The translations under genes and the position numbers were made by a program. The notes under the pieces were generated by a model, which worked only from the letters and a program-made list of their open reading frames with translations, searched no databases and was not told where the DNA came from. Source: Bin80 sp965215475 (lineage in GTDB: Bacteria > Bacteroidota > Rhodothermia > Rhodothermales > Bin80). Taken from it: DNA of 64,000 nt. Numbering within the stretch: position 1 is the stretch's first letter; each line of letters starts with the position of its first letter. The stretch is from assembly GCA_965215475.1 (NCBI GenBank), contig OZ244061.1, forward strand, positions 1,240,001 through 1,304,000, given 5' to 3'. Of the stretch, positions 44,052 through 52,275 are shown piece by piece.

Positions 44052-46940
44052 ATGTTAAATTCCGAAAAGATTGTGAATGCAAAGCTTGCCGAATGTCTGA
44101 GAGGCAAGCATCCAAATTGGACCGTACGTGCAGAGCAGACCAATGTGTTTGTGCAGAAGCTGAAGCAGCCAGATATTGTTGTTTCACATGTGGGCGGACT
44201 CACCGTAATCCTGGAGACCGAATTTGAACCTGCCCCCACAGTAGAGTCTGATACACGGAACCGATTGGGGCAGATTATCAAGCTCACCAAAGAAGAAGTA
44301 GAGCAATGTATCGCAGTCCGGTTGCCTATATCTCTTCGAGAGGTTCCGCAAGAACATCTTGATTCTGCGATACAAACGGCACGTTATCTCTTCGCAATCT
44401 TCACCTATGACGGGCAAGAAAATTTATTTGGCGAAAATGAGCGTTGGCCAGACAGTGGATGGCTCGAAGGAGACCTGAACGACTTGGCAAGTTGCATCGA
44501 GACGGTCGCCCTATCCGAGCGGCGGGTTGCAAAGGGAGTCAAGATTCTGGAACTGGGCGTTAGCCAGGCAGCCGGGTACCTACAGTTCCGTACCCCAACC
44601 TACATCCTTGGACAACTTGCCGAAAAGCTTCATCAGGAAGAAGGAGAGCAAACGACCCGAATGGCCATGGCTATTTTGGCTAACGCAGTGATCTTTCATA
44701 TGCGCCTTGCACGGCTTCATCCAGAGATCAACTACCTGGGCCACTACAAGAATGAACTCGGAACCATTATCAAATCAGATGTGATCGGGTGCTGGCGTGC
44801 CATTCTGCGCATTAACTACTGGCCCATTTTCAGTTTGGCTTCTGATTTGTTTATGATCATCCCCGAGAAAGACGCACAGGGGGTCATCGATATCTTGGAG
44901 AAAATGGCCTCTGAACTGGAACGCTTCGGTGCTGCAGATATCCAGGATTTGTCGGGTCGTATGTTCCAGCAACTTATTACAGATCGTAAATTTCTGGCCA
45001 CCTTTTATACGCTCCCTGCTTCCGCCACACTCCTGGCCGAGTTAGCCATTTCGCGTCTCCGCATTGATTGGGGGAAGCCCAAACAAATTACAGCCCTCAA
45101 GATCGCAGACTTGGCCTGTGGAACCGGTGCACTTCTGGGCGCAGCCTACCATGCATTTGCCTCTCGTCATCGGAGCACAGGTGGAGACGATGCGATCCTT
45201 CATGCAAAGATGATGGAGTCCGTATTGACGGCAGCCGACATCATGCCTTCCGCTATACATTTGACCGCTGCAACCCTGTCAGGAATGCATCCTGACAAGG
45301 CATATGGACATACGCGTATGATCAACATGCCCTATGGAGAAAACGGGGATGGAAATGGAATTTCTATTGGATCTCTGGATCTCATGCAGGCCGATGAAAC
45401 GCGAGCCATCTTCGGCACGGGCCGCAAAGCCCTGACCGGAAAAGGGGCTGTGGGAGATGACTCCAAAGGAACCATTGTCGAAGTTCCACATGGATCCATG
45501 GACCTGGTCATCATGAATCCGCCCTTTACTCGACCCACCAATCATGAAACCGCTGGGGTTCCGATTCCTTCGTTTGCGGGCTTCAATACCAAGCAAGAAG
45601 AACAAGCAAAAATGTCCGCACGCCTGAAAGAGCTCAAGAAAGGCCTGACCGCTCCTGCCGGACATGGGAATGCGGGGCTTGCGTCAAACTTTATCGATGT
45701 AGCTCATGCAAAACTCCGTCCAGGTGGCATTCTTGCTTTGGTCCTTCCCGCTTCTTTTATGCAGGGGAAGGCATGGGAACCTGCACGTACATTGATCCAT
45801 CAGCACTACAGGGATATTCTCATTGTTGGAATTGCAACCGATGGAAGTACTGATCGGGCGTTTTCTGCGGACACGGGGATGGCCGAAGTGCTTTTGGTTG
45901 CGACCCGGAAGAAAGAGAATCATACGGATCTGAGTGACATTCTTGTAGTGAATACATTGCACCGGCCCCGAACCCACCTGGAAGCTTCGATCATGGCCCG
46001 AAAGATTGAACACAGCCGGCATGATCCTCATCAAGATGCAGGAAAGATCTCATTGACCAAGACGGAACAAGTCGGCAACCTTTTTCGATCCGGAGACTGG
46101 ATGGGGCTCGGTGTTCGGGAAGCTTCCTTAGCGATGTGTGTGAACGCACTTGCCGAAGGAAAACTGCTCCTACCCCGAATGGGATCCCCCACCTCTATCT
46201 CTGTCTGTGAACTTGGAAAACTGGGGCGCCGAGGCTTCTTACACCGAGACATAACCGGAAAAACCAGTCATGGAAAGCCGCGGGGCCCCTTTGATCTCGA
46301 AGCTGTGTCGCAAGCACCAGAGTATCCGATGCTGTGGGGACATGATGCCAATCGTGAACGGCAACTGATCGTTCGCCCAGATCAGCAGGGAACTGCCCGA
46401 AAGGATCTCCGCAAACAGGCTGCGCAGCTCTGGCGTGATGGGGCATCCCGATTGCATTTTACTCTTGATTTTCGGATCAACTCTCAGCCCTTGGCTGCCT
46501 GTATGACCGAGAACCCTTCCCTTGGAGGAAGAGCATGGCCGAACTTCCGCACAGAAACAAAATGGGAAATCCCTCTTGTGCTTTGGGCTAATACAACCCT
46601 TGGACTGATCTCTTTCTGGTGGACTGGAACAAGGCAGCAGCAAGGACGATCGATCCTCACCATTACTCGCCTACCCCAACTCCTAGCGATCGACCCAAGA
46701 ACGTTCACCCAAAAACAATTGACTCTGAGTGAACAAATTTTTGAGAAATTTCGTGACCGATACTTTCTTCCAGCAAATGAGGCCTACCGAGACGATACAC
46801 GGATTGCGCTGGATCATTCTGTGCTGGTATCCCTACTGGGAATCGAAGATCACTTGCTCCATAATCTCGCAGTCCTTCGTGAGCAGTGGTGCATGGAACC
46901 TAGCGTCCATGGTGGTAAAACGACCAAACCGGGTGAGTGA
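44052..46940 (+). CDS. Type IIG-like nuclease-methyltransferase (N6-adenine)
   Basis: 962 residues from ATG 44052 (GAGG just before); a longer reading from 43953 is unlikely. Residues 1-75 resemble a PD-(D/E)xK nuclease: QPDIVVSHVGGLTVILETEF has the PD and ExE spacing. The methyltransferase core has motif I IADLACGTGALL and motif IV MNPPF, the gamma-class N6-adenine pattern. The last 280 residues, after DWMGLGVREAS, would be the target-recognition part. A single polypeptide with nuclease, methylase and specificity parts is the type IIG plan. No separate restriction or specificity gene is near. Confidence 0.65.
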   Translation: MLNSEKIVNAKLAECLRGKHPNWTVRAEQTNVFVQKLKQPDIVVSHVGGLTVILETEFEPAPTVESDTRNRLGQIIKLTKEEVEQCIAVRLPISLREVPQEHLDSAIQTARYLFAIFTYDGQENLFGENERWPDSGWLEGDLNDLASCIETVALSERRVAKGVKILELGVSQAAGYLQFRTPTYILGQLAEKLHQEEGEQTTRMAMAILANAVIFHMRLARLHPEINYLGHYKNELGTIIKSDVIGCWRAILRINYWPIFSLASDLFMIIPEKDAQGVIDILEKMASELERFGAADIQDLSGRMFQQLITDRKFLATFYTLPASATLLAELAISRLRIDWGKPKQITALKIADLACGTGALLGAAYHAFASRHRSTGGDDAILHAKMMESVLTAADIMPSAIHLTAATLSGMHPDKAYGHTRMINMPYGENGDGNGISIGSLDLMQADETRAIFGTGRKALTGKGAVGDDSKGTIVEVPHGSMDLVIMNPPFTRPTNHETAGVPIPSFAGFNTKQEEQAKMSARLKELKKGLTAPAGHGNAGLASNFIDVAHAKLRPGGILALVLPASFMQGKAWEPARTLIHQHYRDILIVGIATDGSTDRAFSADTGMAEVLLVATRKKENHTDLSDILVVNTLHRPRTHLEASIMARKIEHSRHDPHQDAGKISLTKTEQVGNLFRSGDWMGLGVREASLAMCVNALAEGKLLLPRMGSPTSISVCELGKLGRRGFLHRDITGKTSHGKPRGPFDLEAVSQAPEYPMLWGHDANRERQLIVRPDQQGTARKDLRKQAAQLWRDGASRLHFTLDFRINSQPLAACMTENPSLGGRAWPNFRTETKWEIPLVLWANTTLGLISFWWTGTRQQQGRSILTITRLPQLLAIDPRTFTQKQLTLSEQIFEKFRDRYFLPANEAYRDDTRIALDHSVLVSLLGIEDHLLHNLAVLREQWCMEPSVHGGKTTKPGE

Positions 46941-47122
46941 GTTCGACAAAAGGCAATTCCGCTCTGTTCCATTGTTTGTATTCCTGGTAGAAAACACTAC
47001 TCCAAGAGTCGATAAATCGCTGAAAAATATTGGATTCGCGACGGAGCTGATGCTGATCCAATTGGAAAGAACATGGATACCGAATGCAGTCTGAACTTCT
47101 TACTTTGCATCACTGGGTCATG

Positions 47123-47205
47123 TACCGGGGGCGGGACTCGAACCCGCACGACCTTACGGTCAACGGATTTTAAGTCCGTTGCGTCTACCATTCCGCCACC
47201 CCGGC
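47123..47205 (-). tRNA. tRNA-Leu (anticodon TAA)
   Basis: 83-nt tRNA with the long variable arm of class II. Acceptor GCCGGGG with CCCCGGT (G1-U72), anticodon stem ACGGA/TCCGT with loop CTTAAAA, variable arm GACCGTAAGGTC, T arm GCGGGTTCGAGTCCCGC, discriminator A. No encoded CCA. Confidence 0.95.
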
Positions 47206-47250
47206 TGAACATACGCGAACTAATGTAACCTATCAAGCGTTCCTTAAACC

Positions 47251-48039
47251 ATGAAAAATTCTTTGGAGATTGATACTCTGCGTCAGTATGTTCGGGATGC
47301 CTCACGATGCTCCTTTACCCCTTACTCTGGTCAACCAAGAGCAGCACTGGTGCTTCTTTCAGATGGAGATTGGGCATGTGGAGTTCGGATCGAAAATGCT
47401 TCGTACCCTCTGATCATACCGGCTCTGACTTCCTCACTTTTGAGTGTCGCTTCCATTGGGAGAAAAGATATTGATGCAATTCTTTTCAGTGGACCTGTAA
47501 AGCAAGAAGAAAAAATTACGATACTCCAAACCTTGTCTCCACCTTTGGACCAATTAGATTGTGATTTCTATGGAAAGTCAGGGGCTACTTATCGTATTGG
47601 CAAACAGCTTACCATGGCCAAGCGCTTCCCCAAACCAATTGATCCAAACTCTGGCATTTGTCTTGCAAGGCATGCCGCGAAGTTTGCTGATACATCGGAA
47701 TCAAACTTTCCTGTTGGGGCAATCGTGGTCACCGATGACTTGCAGTATTTCCAGGGTGCAAACTTTGAGTACTCTGACTGGACACGAATACTTTGCGCTG
47801 AACGTGTAGCGATTGCATCAGCGATAAGCGCAGGAGCATCAAATATCCAAAGTGTCTATGTTTCCTGTCCCAAATCTCCAACGGCGACTCCCTGTGGTGC
47901 CTGCCGACAAGTACTCTATGAATTGGCTCCTGAGTCATTGATCTGGATGGATCGAGGGAGCCATAAGCCACAGTGTTTTCGGATAAAAGATTTGCTCCCG
48001 AACGGGTTTCATTTTACGAAGTCACCGTGTACTTCGTGA
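47251..48039 (+). CDS. cdd: Two-domain cytidine deaminase with degenerate N-terminal half
   Basis: 262 residues. The C-terminal half (from about residue 130) has the zinc site: ILCAERVAIASAI and TPCGACRQVLYE, with the catalytic Glu in CAE. The N-terminal half aligns with the same fold (FTPYSGQPRAALVLLSDGD and VRIENASYPLIIPALTSSLL) but has lost the CAE and PCxxC residues. Dimeric two-domain bacterial enzymes (E. coli type) keep the catalytic site in the N-terminal half, so the order here is reversed. It deaminates cytidine and deoxycytidine to uridines. Confidence 0.88.
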   Translation: MKNSLEIDTLRQYVRDASRCSFTPYSGQPRAALVLLSDGDWACGVRIENASYPLIIPALTSSLLSVASIGRKDIDAILFSGPVKQEEKITILQTLSPPLDQLDCDFYGKSGATYRIGKQLTMAKRFPKPIDPNSGICLARHAAKFADTSESNFPVGAIVVTDDLQYFQGANFEYSDWTRILCAERVAIASAISAGASNIQSVYVSCPKSPTATPCGACRQVLYELAPESLIWMDRGSHKPQCFRIKDLLPNGFHFTKSPCTS

Positions 48040-48281
48040 TCATATTGAGTTTTTCCTTATTTTTGTTTTTCTGAGGGTATTATAAGGCCAGTTCTATTGT
48101 ATAATCTTCGTACTGCAGTCTCATTTTCGTGATCTGCCTAATTATTTTATAGGTTTTGTGAATTTTTCGAGAAGATCAAGCAGATCGTGTCACAATGATA
48201 TTGAGGTTTTGTACGTTAGTGTGTGTACTGTAACAAAGTGCATCTATAATACGTAACGAGTAGCTGGCCTGTTCATCCGTC

Positions 48282-48998
48282 TTGAATTTGAAATTAATTG
48301 GTAAGGTGAAACAAATAACACGCATCGTTCGAAAAGACTCGCGGCGTCGTACCGCTTTGAGTCGCTTTGACGCTCTTCAGGATATGTCCGATGAAGACCT
48401 GATGGAACACTTCCAGGCAGGTGTCGTCGAGGCCTACAATATTCTATGGGAGCGTTGGACAGGTCCTCTGGTGAACTTTCTCTATCGGTTCACGGGTGAC
48501 AAAAAGGCCTGTGAGGATCTCATTCAGGAGACGTTCCTACGTGTGTATCGGAACCGACATTCCTATAAGCGTATTGCAAAGTTCTCAACTTGGCTCTATA
48601 CGATTGCGGGGAATCTCGCAAAAACGGAATACCGTAAACGTAGTCGCCGTCGTATGGACTCGATCCAATCATTTAACCGTGACGGAGAGGAATTCGAAAT
48701 GCCTCTTCCCGATGAGACTTTCTCACCAGATAAGCACGCGGAAAGTGCCATCCAAGATTATTATATTCAGATGGGACTTCTTGCGATGCCGGATCATTTT
48801 CGCGAGGTAGTCATCCTACGTGATATCCAGCAGCTTAGCTATGAAGAGATTGCCATCATCACCGGGCTGCCTATGGGGACCGTAAAGAGTCGGATTAATC
48901 GTGGGCGCACTAAGCTACAGGAACTCCTGCAAGGCGTCTATCCCTTCCTAGAAGAGGAGGATAAAGAAGATTCGTCGCTTCTTCCTGAGTTTGCGTAA
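48282..48998 (+). CDS. ECF-type RNA polymerase sigma factor
   Basis: Up to 238 residues. Region 2 is DLMEHFQAGVVEAYNILWERW to TWLYTIAGNLAKTEYRKRSRR; region 4 is MPDHFREVVILRDIQQLSYEEIA with the helix-turn-helix ITGLPMGTVKSRINRGRTKL. No anti-sigma gene follows, but a small convergent membrane protein gene does. The start is uncertain: TTG 48282, GTG 48306 or ATG 48384 (MSDEDL); an Arg-rich N-terminus precedes the last. The acidic tail (EEEDKEDSS) is unusual. Confidence 0.9.
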   Translation: MNLKLIGKVKQITRIVRKDSRRRTALSRFDALQDMSDEDLMEHFQAGVVEAYNILWERWTGPLVNFLYRFTGDKKACEDLIQETFLRVYRNRHSYKRIAKFSTWLYTIAGNLAKTEYRKRSRRRMDSIQSFNRDGEEFEMPLPDETFSPDKHAESAIQDYYIQMGLLAMPDHFREVVILRDIQQLSYEEIAIITGLPMGTVKSRINRGRTKLQELLQGVYPFLEEEDKEDSSLLPEFA

Positions 48999-49019
48999 TC
49001 CTGACTCTGATCTAGCAGT

Positions 49020-49121
49020 TTAGCTACTGAGTTGGATCAGGATTGTAAAGGCAACAACAACTCCTGCAAGTATTGAAAGCGCAATGATAATGTTCTTGCG
49101 TTGCTTTCGGTTCATGATCAT
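49020..49121 (-). CDS. 33-residue single-helix membrane peptide
   Basis: ATG 49121..49119 to TAA 49022..49020. It reads MIMNRKQRKNIIIALSILAG followed by VVVAFTILIQLSS: a basic N-terminus (RKQRK) then one hydrophobic helix, the expected positive-inside layout of a small membrane protein. Convergent with the sigma factor gene, whose stop lies 21 bp away. Ribosome site is weak. Function unknown. Confidence 0.5.
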   Translation of the reverse strand: MIMNRKQRKNIIIALSILAGVVVAFTILIQLSS

Positions 49122-49213
49122 GGACGACTCTGTCTCTGTACCTTAATAAAGGGATTTGCGGGCAAATTTCCAAATCCACGTAGGAATTTACCAATAATAA
49201 ACTGAGTGTCTCA

Positions 49214-50092
49214 ATGGCCTCTTACCCTTTCTACCAAGTCGACGCATTTGCGGATACCCCTCTGAATGGCAATCCTTGTGCAATTGTGATGGATGCGGAC
49301 TCACTGACGAGTGAACAAATGCAATCTATTGCACGCGAGCAAAATCTCTCAGAGACTGCATTTATTTTACATTCTGACCGGGCAGATATACGTGCCCGAT
49401 ACTTTACACCATCTGAAGAAATTCCGCTTGCTGGTCATCCCACAATTGCCTCGGTTCACCTTCTTGTTGAAAGAGGTTATATCTCCGTGTCAAAACCTGT
49501 GACCCGGATTGAGTTAGAGCTTGAAGCAGGAATTATTCCTGTCGAGATTCTGACTACATTGGGGAAAGTCAATGAGATTGTCATGTCACAATTGAAGCCT
49601 CAGTTTCTATCTCTTGTACGATCTGATGATGCTCTGTCTGCATTTGGTTTATCGATACACGATCTCATCCCTGAAAAACCAATCCAAATCGTCAGTACTG
49701 GTACTCCACAGCTAATGATACCCGTGAGAGAGATTGATTGCCTCCGCCGAATTCAAGTAGATCCTGCTTTGCTTACCCAACTCCGTCATCGCTATGATTT
49801 TTTCGGCACACACTTGTTTACGATAAGCACTTCAAAAACCTTTGCTCGCCACTTTGTCAACTCACCAGGTGTATTTGAGGACCCATTTACGGGGAGTGCA
49901 ACTGGGGGCATGGGGGCATTCCTCTGGCATTATGACCTGATCAAGGAGCCTGTCTTTACTGCATGTCAAGGAGATTGGATGGGCCGACCAGGTCAGGCGC
50001 GCGTTACTATCACTGGATCTCGGGACGATATTACAGGAATTCATGTTGCTGGTCAAGCCGTGACGGTTATTGCTGGTACTCTTCAAATTTAA
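49214..50092 (+). CDS. PhzF-family isomerase-like protein
   Basis: 292 residues, two similar halves. The N-terminal motif NPCAIVMDAD and QNLSETAFI contains the catalytic glutamate of PhzF enzymes; IPLAGHPTIASVHLL is the second signature. The C-terminal half shows DPFTGSATGGMGAFLW. Family members catalyse isomerisations on hydroxyacid or amino-acid-like substrates; few have known substrates. It is 8 nt from the PLP enzyme and probably co-transcribed. Confidence 0.88.
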   Translation: MASYPFYQVDAFADTPLNGNPCAIVMDADSLTSEQMQSIAREQNLSETAFILHSDRADIRARYFTPSEEIPLAGHPTIASVHLLVERGYISVSKPVTRIELELEAGIIPVEILTTLGKVNEIVMSQLKPQFLSLVRSDDALSAFGLSIHDLIPEKPIQIVSTGTPQLMIPVREIDCLRRIQVDPALLTQLRHRYDFFGTHLFTISTSKTFARHFVNSPGVFEDPFTGSATGGMGAFLWHYDLIKEPVFTACQGDWMGRPGQARVTITGSRDDITGIHVAGQAVTVIAGTLQI

Positions 50093-50100
50093 CCCAAATT

Positions 50101-51240
50101 ATGATGTCTCAGGCAATTGACACAAAACTAATTCATGCGGGAGAAGGGCACCGGATTGAAGGAGCGATCCGAACGCCAATTTTTCAAACGGCCATGTTTG
50201 AGCACGATGATTCTCCACTGAGATACATTCGATATAATAACACCCCAAATCAAATTGTGCTCAATCAGAAGCTTGCGATTTTGGAAGGAGCTGAGGAAGC
50301 ACTTGTGACTGGCAGTGGAATGGCTGCAATCAGTGGAGCACTTCTTACATCTCTCAAGCCAGGCGATCATCTGCTTGCACAAAATACTCTTTATGGAGGC
50401 ACTCATGCATTCGTTCGTACACTGCTCACTGATCTTGGGGTAAGCATCTCCTCTTTTGATGCAAATGCTCCCGAAACCTGGGACTCCTTGTTGCAAGCCA
50501 ATACTCGAGCAATTTATGTTGAGTCCATCACTAACCCTCTTCTTCATGTTTGTGATTTGGAAAGGATCGTTTCCTTTGCGAGTGCAAACAATTTAATCTC
50601 TTTGATTGATAATACTTTTGCGACTCCCTTCAATTATCCAGCTGCGGCGGCGGGATTTGATTTTTCACTCCATAGTGCAACCAAGTACCTTAACGGGCAT
50701 TCTGACGTGATCGCGGGTGTGATTGCGGGAAAAGGCGATTGGGTGCGCAAGGCGGGGAAAAATTTAAAGCATCTTGGAGGCTGCCTGGATCCTCATGCCT
50801 GTTTTTTACTCCATCGAGGCATTCAAACTCTGGCACTACGAATGAGGCAACATAACGCGACAGCACATGCCTTGGCTGAATTTCTTGATTCTAAAGATGA
50901 GGTCAAAAAAGTCTACTACCCGGGCCTGAAATCTCACCCTAATCATGAGCGGGCGGCTCGCCTATTTGAGGGATTTGGAGGCATGTTAAGTATTGAACTA
51001 GAGGGTGGACTCGAAGCCACTGAAAAACTGATGAGCCGTCTCAATATTCCCGTCTTTGCACCAAGCCTCGGAGGAATTGAATCTCTTATGACTCGTCCCG
51101 CAATCAGCTCACATGCAGGACTGACTCCAGAAGAACGTAAAGCTGCGGGAATACAGGATTATCTATTGAGGATTTCTGTAGGGATTGAAGATCGTCAGGA
51201 CCTGATCAATGATTTTGAACAGGCTCTCACTTCAAAATAA
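50101..51240 (+). CDS. PLP-dependent Cys/Met-metabolism enzyme (trans-sulfuration family)
   Basis: 379 residues from ATG 50101; an extended frame from 49963 overlaps phzF and is not real. It has family blocks GAIRTPIFQTAMF, VTGSGMAAISGALL, NTLYGGTHAFVR, ESITNPLL, DNTFATP and the lysine site SATKYLNGHSDVIAGV. Related enzymes are cystathionine gamma-synthase, beta/gamma-lyase and methionine gamma-lyase; motifs visible here do not separate them. Substrate binding of a thiol or homoserine ester is expected. Confidence 0.88.
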   Translation: MMSQAIDTKLIHAGEGHRIEGAIRTPIFQTAMFEHDDSPLRYIRYNNTPNQIVLNQKLAILEGAEEALVTGSGMAAISGALLTSLKPGDHLLAQNTLYGGTHAFVRTLLTDLGVSISSFDANAPETWDSLLQANTRAIYVESITNPLLHVCDLERIVSFASANNLISLIDNTFATPFNYPAAAAGFDFSLHSATKYLNGHSDVIAGVIAGKGDWVRKAGKNLKHLGGCLDPHACFLLHRGIQTLALRMRQHNATAHALAEFLDSKDEVKKVYYPGLKSHPNHERAARLFEGFGGMLSIELEGGLEATEKLMSRLNIPVFAPSLGGIESLMTRPAISSHAGLTPEERKAAGIQDYLLRISVGIEDRQDLINDFEQALTSK

Positions 51241-51448
51241 GGCTCTTTAGGTTATTCCACTGAAGGTAGAGTAGTCAATCTGTTTCAAGGTATAATAGAA
51301 TTGGAAGGTGTCTCGGCCTAGCTTTGTCTGTCGAAACAATCAATTTTCAAAGCTGGTGATCTCTAAATCTACTTCCCCTCCTATGTTACTACTCTCAGGT
51401 CACATTATGGCCTCGTGTAGATCCAAATTCATCAGTGCAGACGGCAAA

Positions 51449-51784
51449 TTAGGCACCCCAGTTGAAGATGTTTGCCAAAAAGCCGAGAACTCCCGTGGCT
51501 GCTAATATACTCAGGATCACAATCAAAGTATTGTACTTCGCATTCTGAGCATCAATCTTGGATTCTAATCGAGCGTTGTTGACATCAATCCTGGAGTTCT
51601 GAGCATCAAACTTGGATTCCAATCGAGCACTGATCGTGTCAATCCTGCCTAATACGTTTGTAGATGCCATGTTCGTGATACGTTCTGTGAGTTCATTTGC
51701 CTCATCTGCTTCGAGTCCAGACTTGCGGAGCAAGTAAGAAACTCGAGTAAATTGACCAAATTGGTCAGGATTTTATTCTTCCAT
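51449..51784 (-). pseudogene. DUF1640-like coiled-coil membrane protein with an early stop codon
   Basis: The upstream ATG (51784..51782) gives ME-E then a TAA, and the same frame then continues NPDQFGQFTRVSYLLRKSGL, the expected N-terminus of the family. After the stop the frame is open for 101 codons, with TTG (51733) as a possible restart, then a coiled coil with two ARLESK(I/F)DAQN(S/A) units, and a C-terminal membrane helix (TLIVILSILAATGVLGFLANIF). It could be a truncated but still translated protein or an early-decay pseudogene. Confidence 0.6.
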
Positions 51785-51809
51785 ATATGAATTTAAATAG
51801 AAGATTCTG

Positions 51810-52016
51810 CTACGATTTGTATTGAAAGGTACCCTTGGGAGTATTGTTTGTTTCTTGATTCACTTGAATTCCTATCCCCTGTAACTGTCTTACCACAAGT
51901 TTCCAATTGGGAATGGAACGGCCAAACGCTTGCATTTCATCGGGCAAGCCCCTCCTATATCTGAACGGGCATAGCTCAGGAACCTGACCGACTTGTACAA
52001 AACTCTGATTTTGCAT
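51810..52016 (-). CDS. Doubtful 68-residue protein
   Basis: ATG 52016 to TAG at 51810. It reads MQNQSFVQVGQVPELCPFRY then EMQAFGRSIPNWKLVVRQLQ. I do not recognise a family. A second open stretch, without start, overlaps its 5' part in another minus-strand frame (52144 to 51976, with ITAPPEAVTGRDKFIEKVVK), which ends at the IS1634-type element boundary and looks like the 3' tail of a gene cut by it. One of the two frames may be real; both might be relics. Confidence 0.35.
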   Translation of the reverse strand: MQNQSFVQVGQVPELCPFRYRRGLPDEMQAFGRSIPNWKLVVRQLQGIGIQVNQETNNTPKGTFQYKS

Positions 52017-52275
52017 TGGTTATGGGCGTGCTGAGAATATTAATTCTTTGCTCAACCCAGTCCTCAACAAACTTTACAACCTTCTCAATGAATTTATCTC
52101 GTCCTGTCACCGCCTCCGGTGGTGCCGTAATCTTGCTAAGTCTAACATGTCAAAACTTAACCCTATTTTTTTCTGAAAAAAGCGCAGATTTCCCGCACCA
52201 TTTGGATGGATTTTTTAAAAAATGATGTTGTTCAAGGAGCAATGGCGGGAGTCTGATTCGGTTTGATGAACCGAA

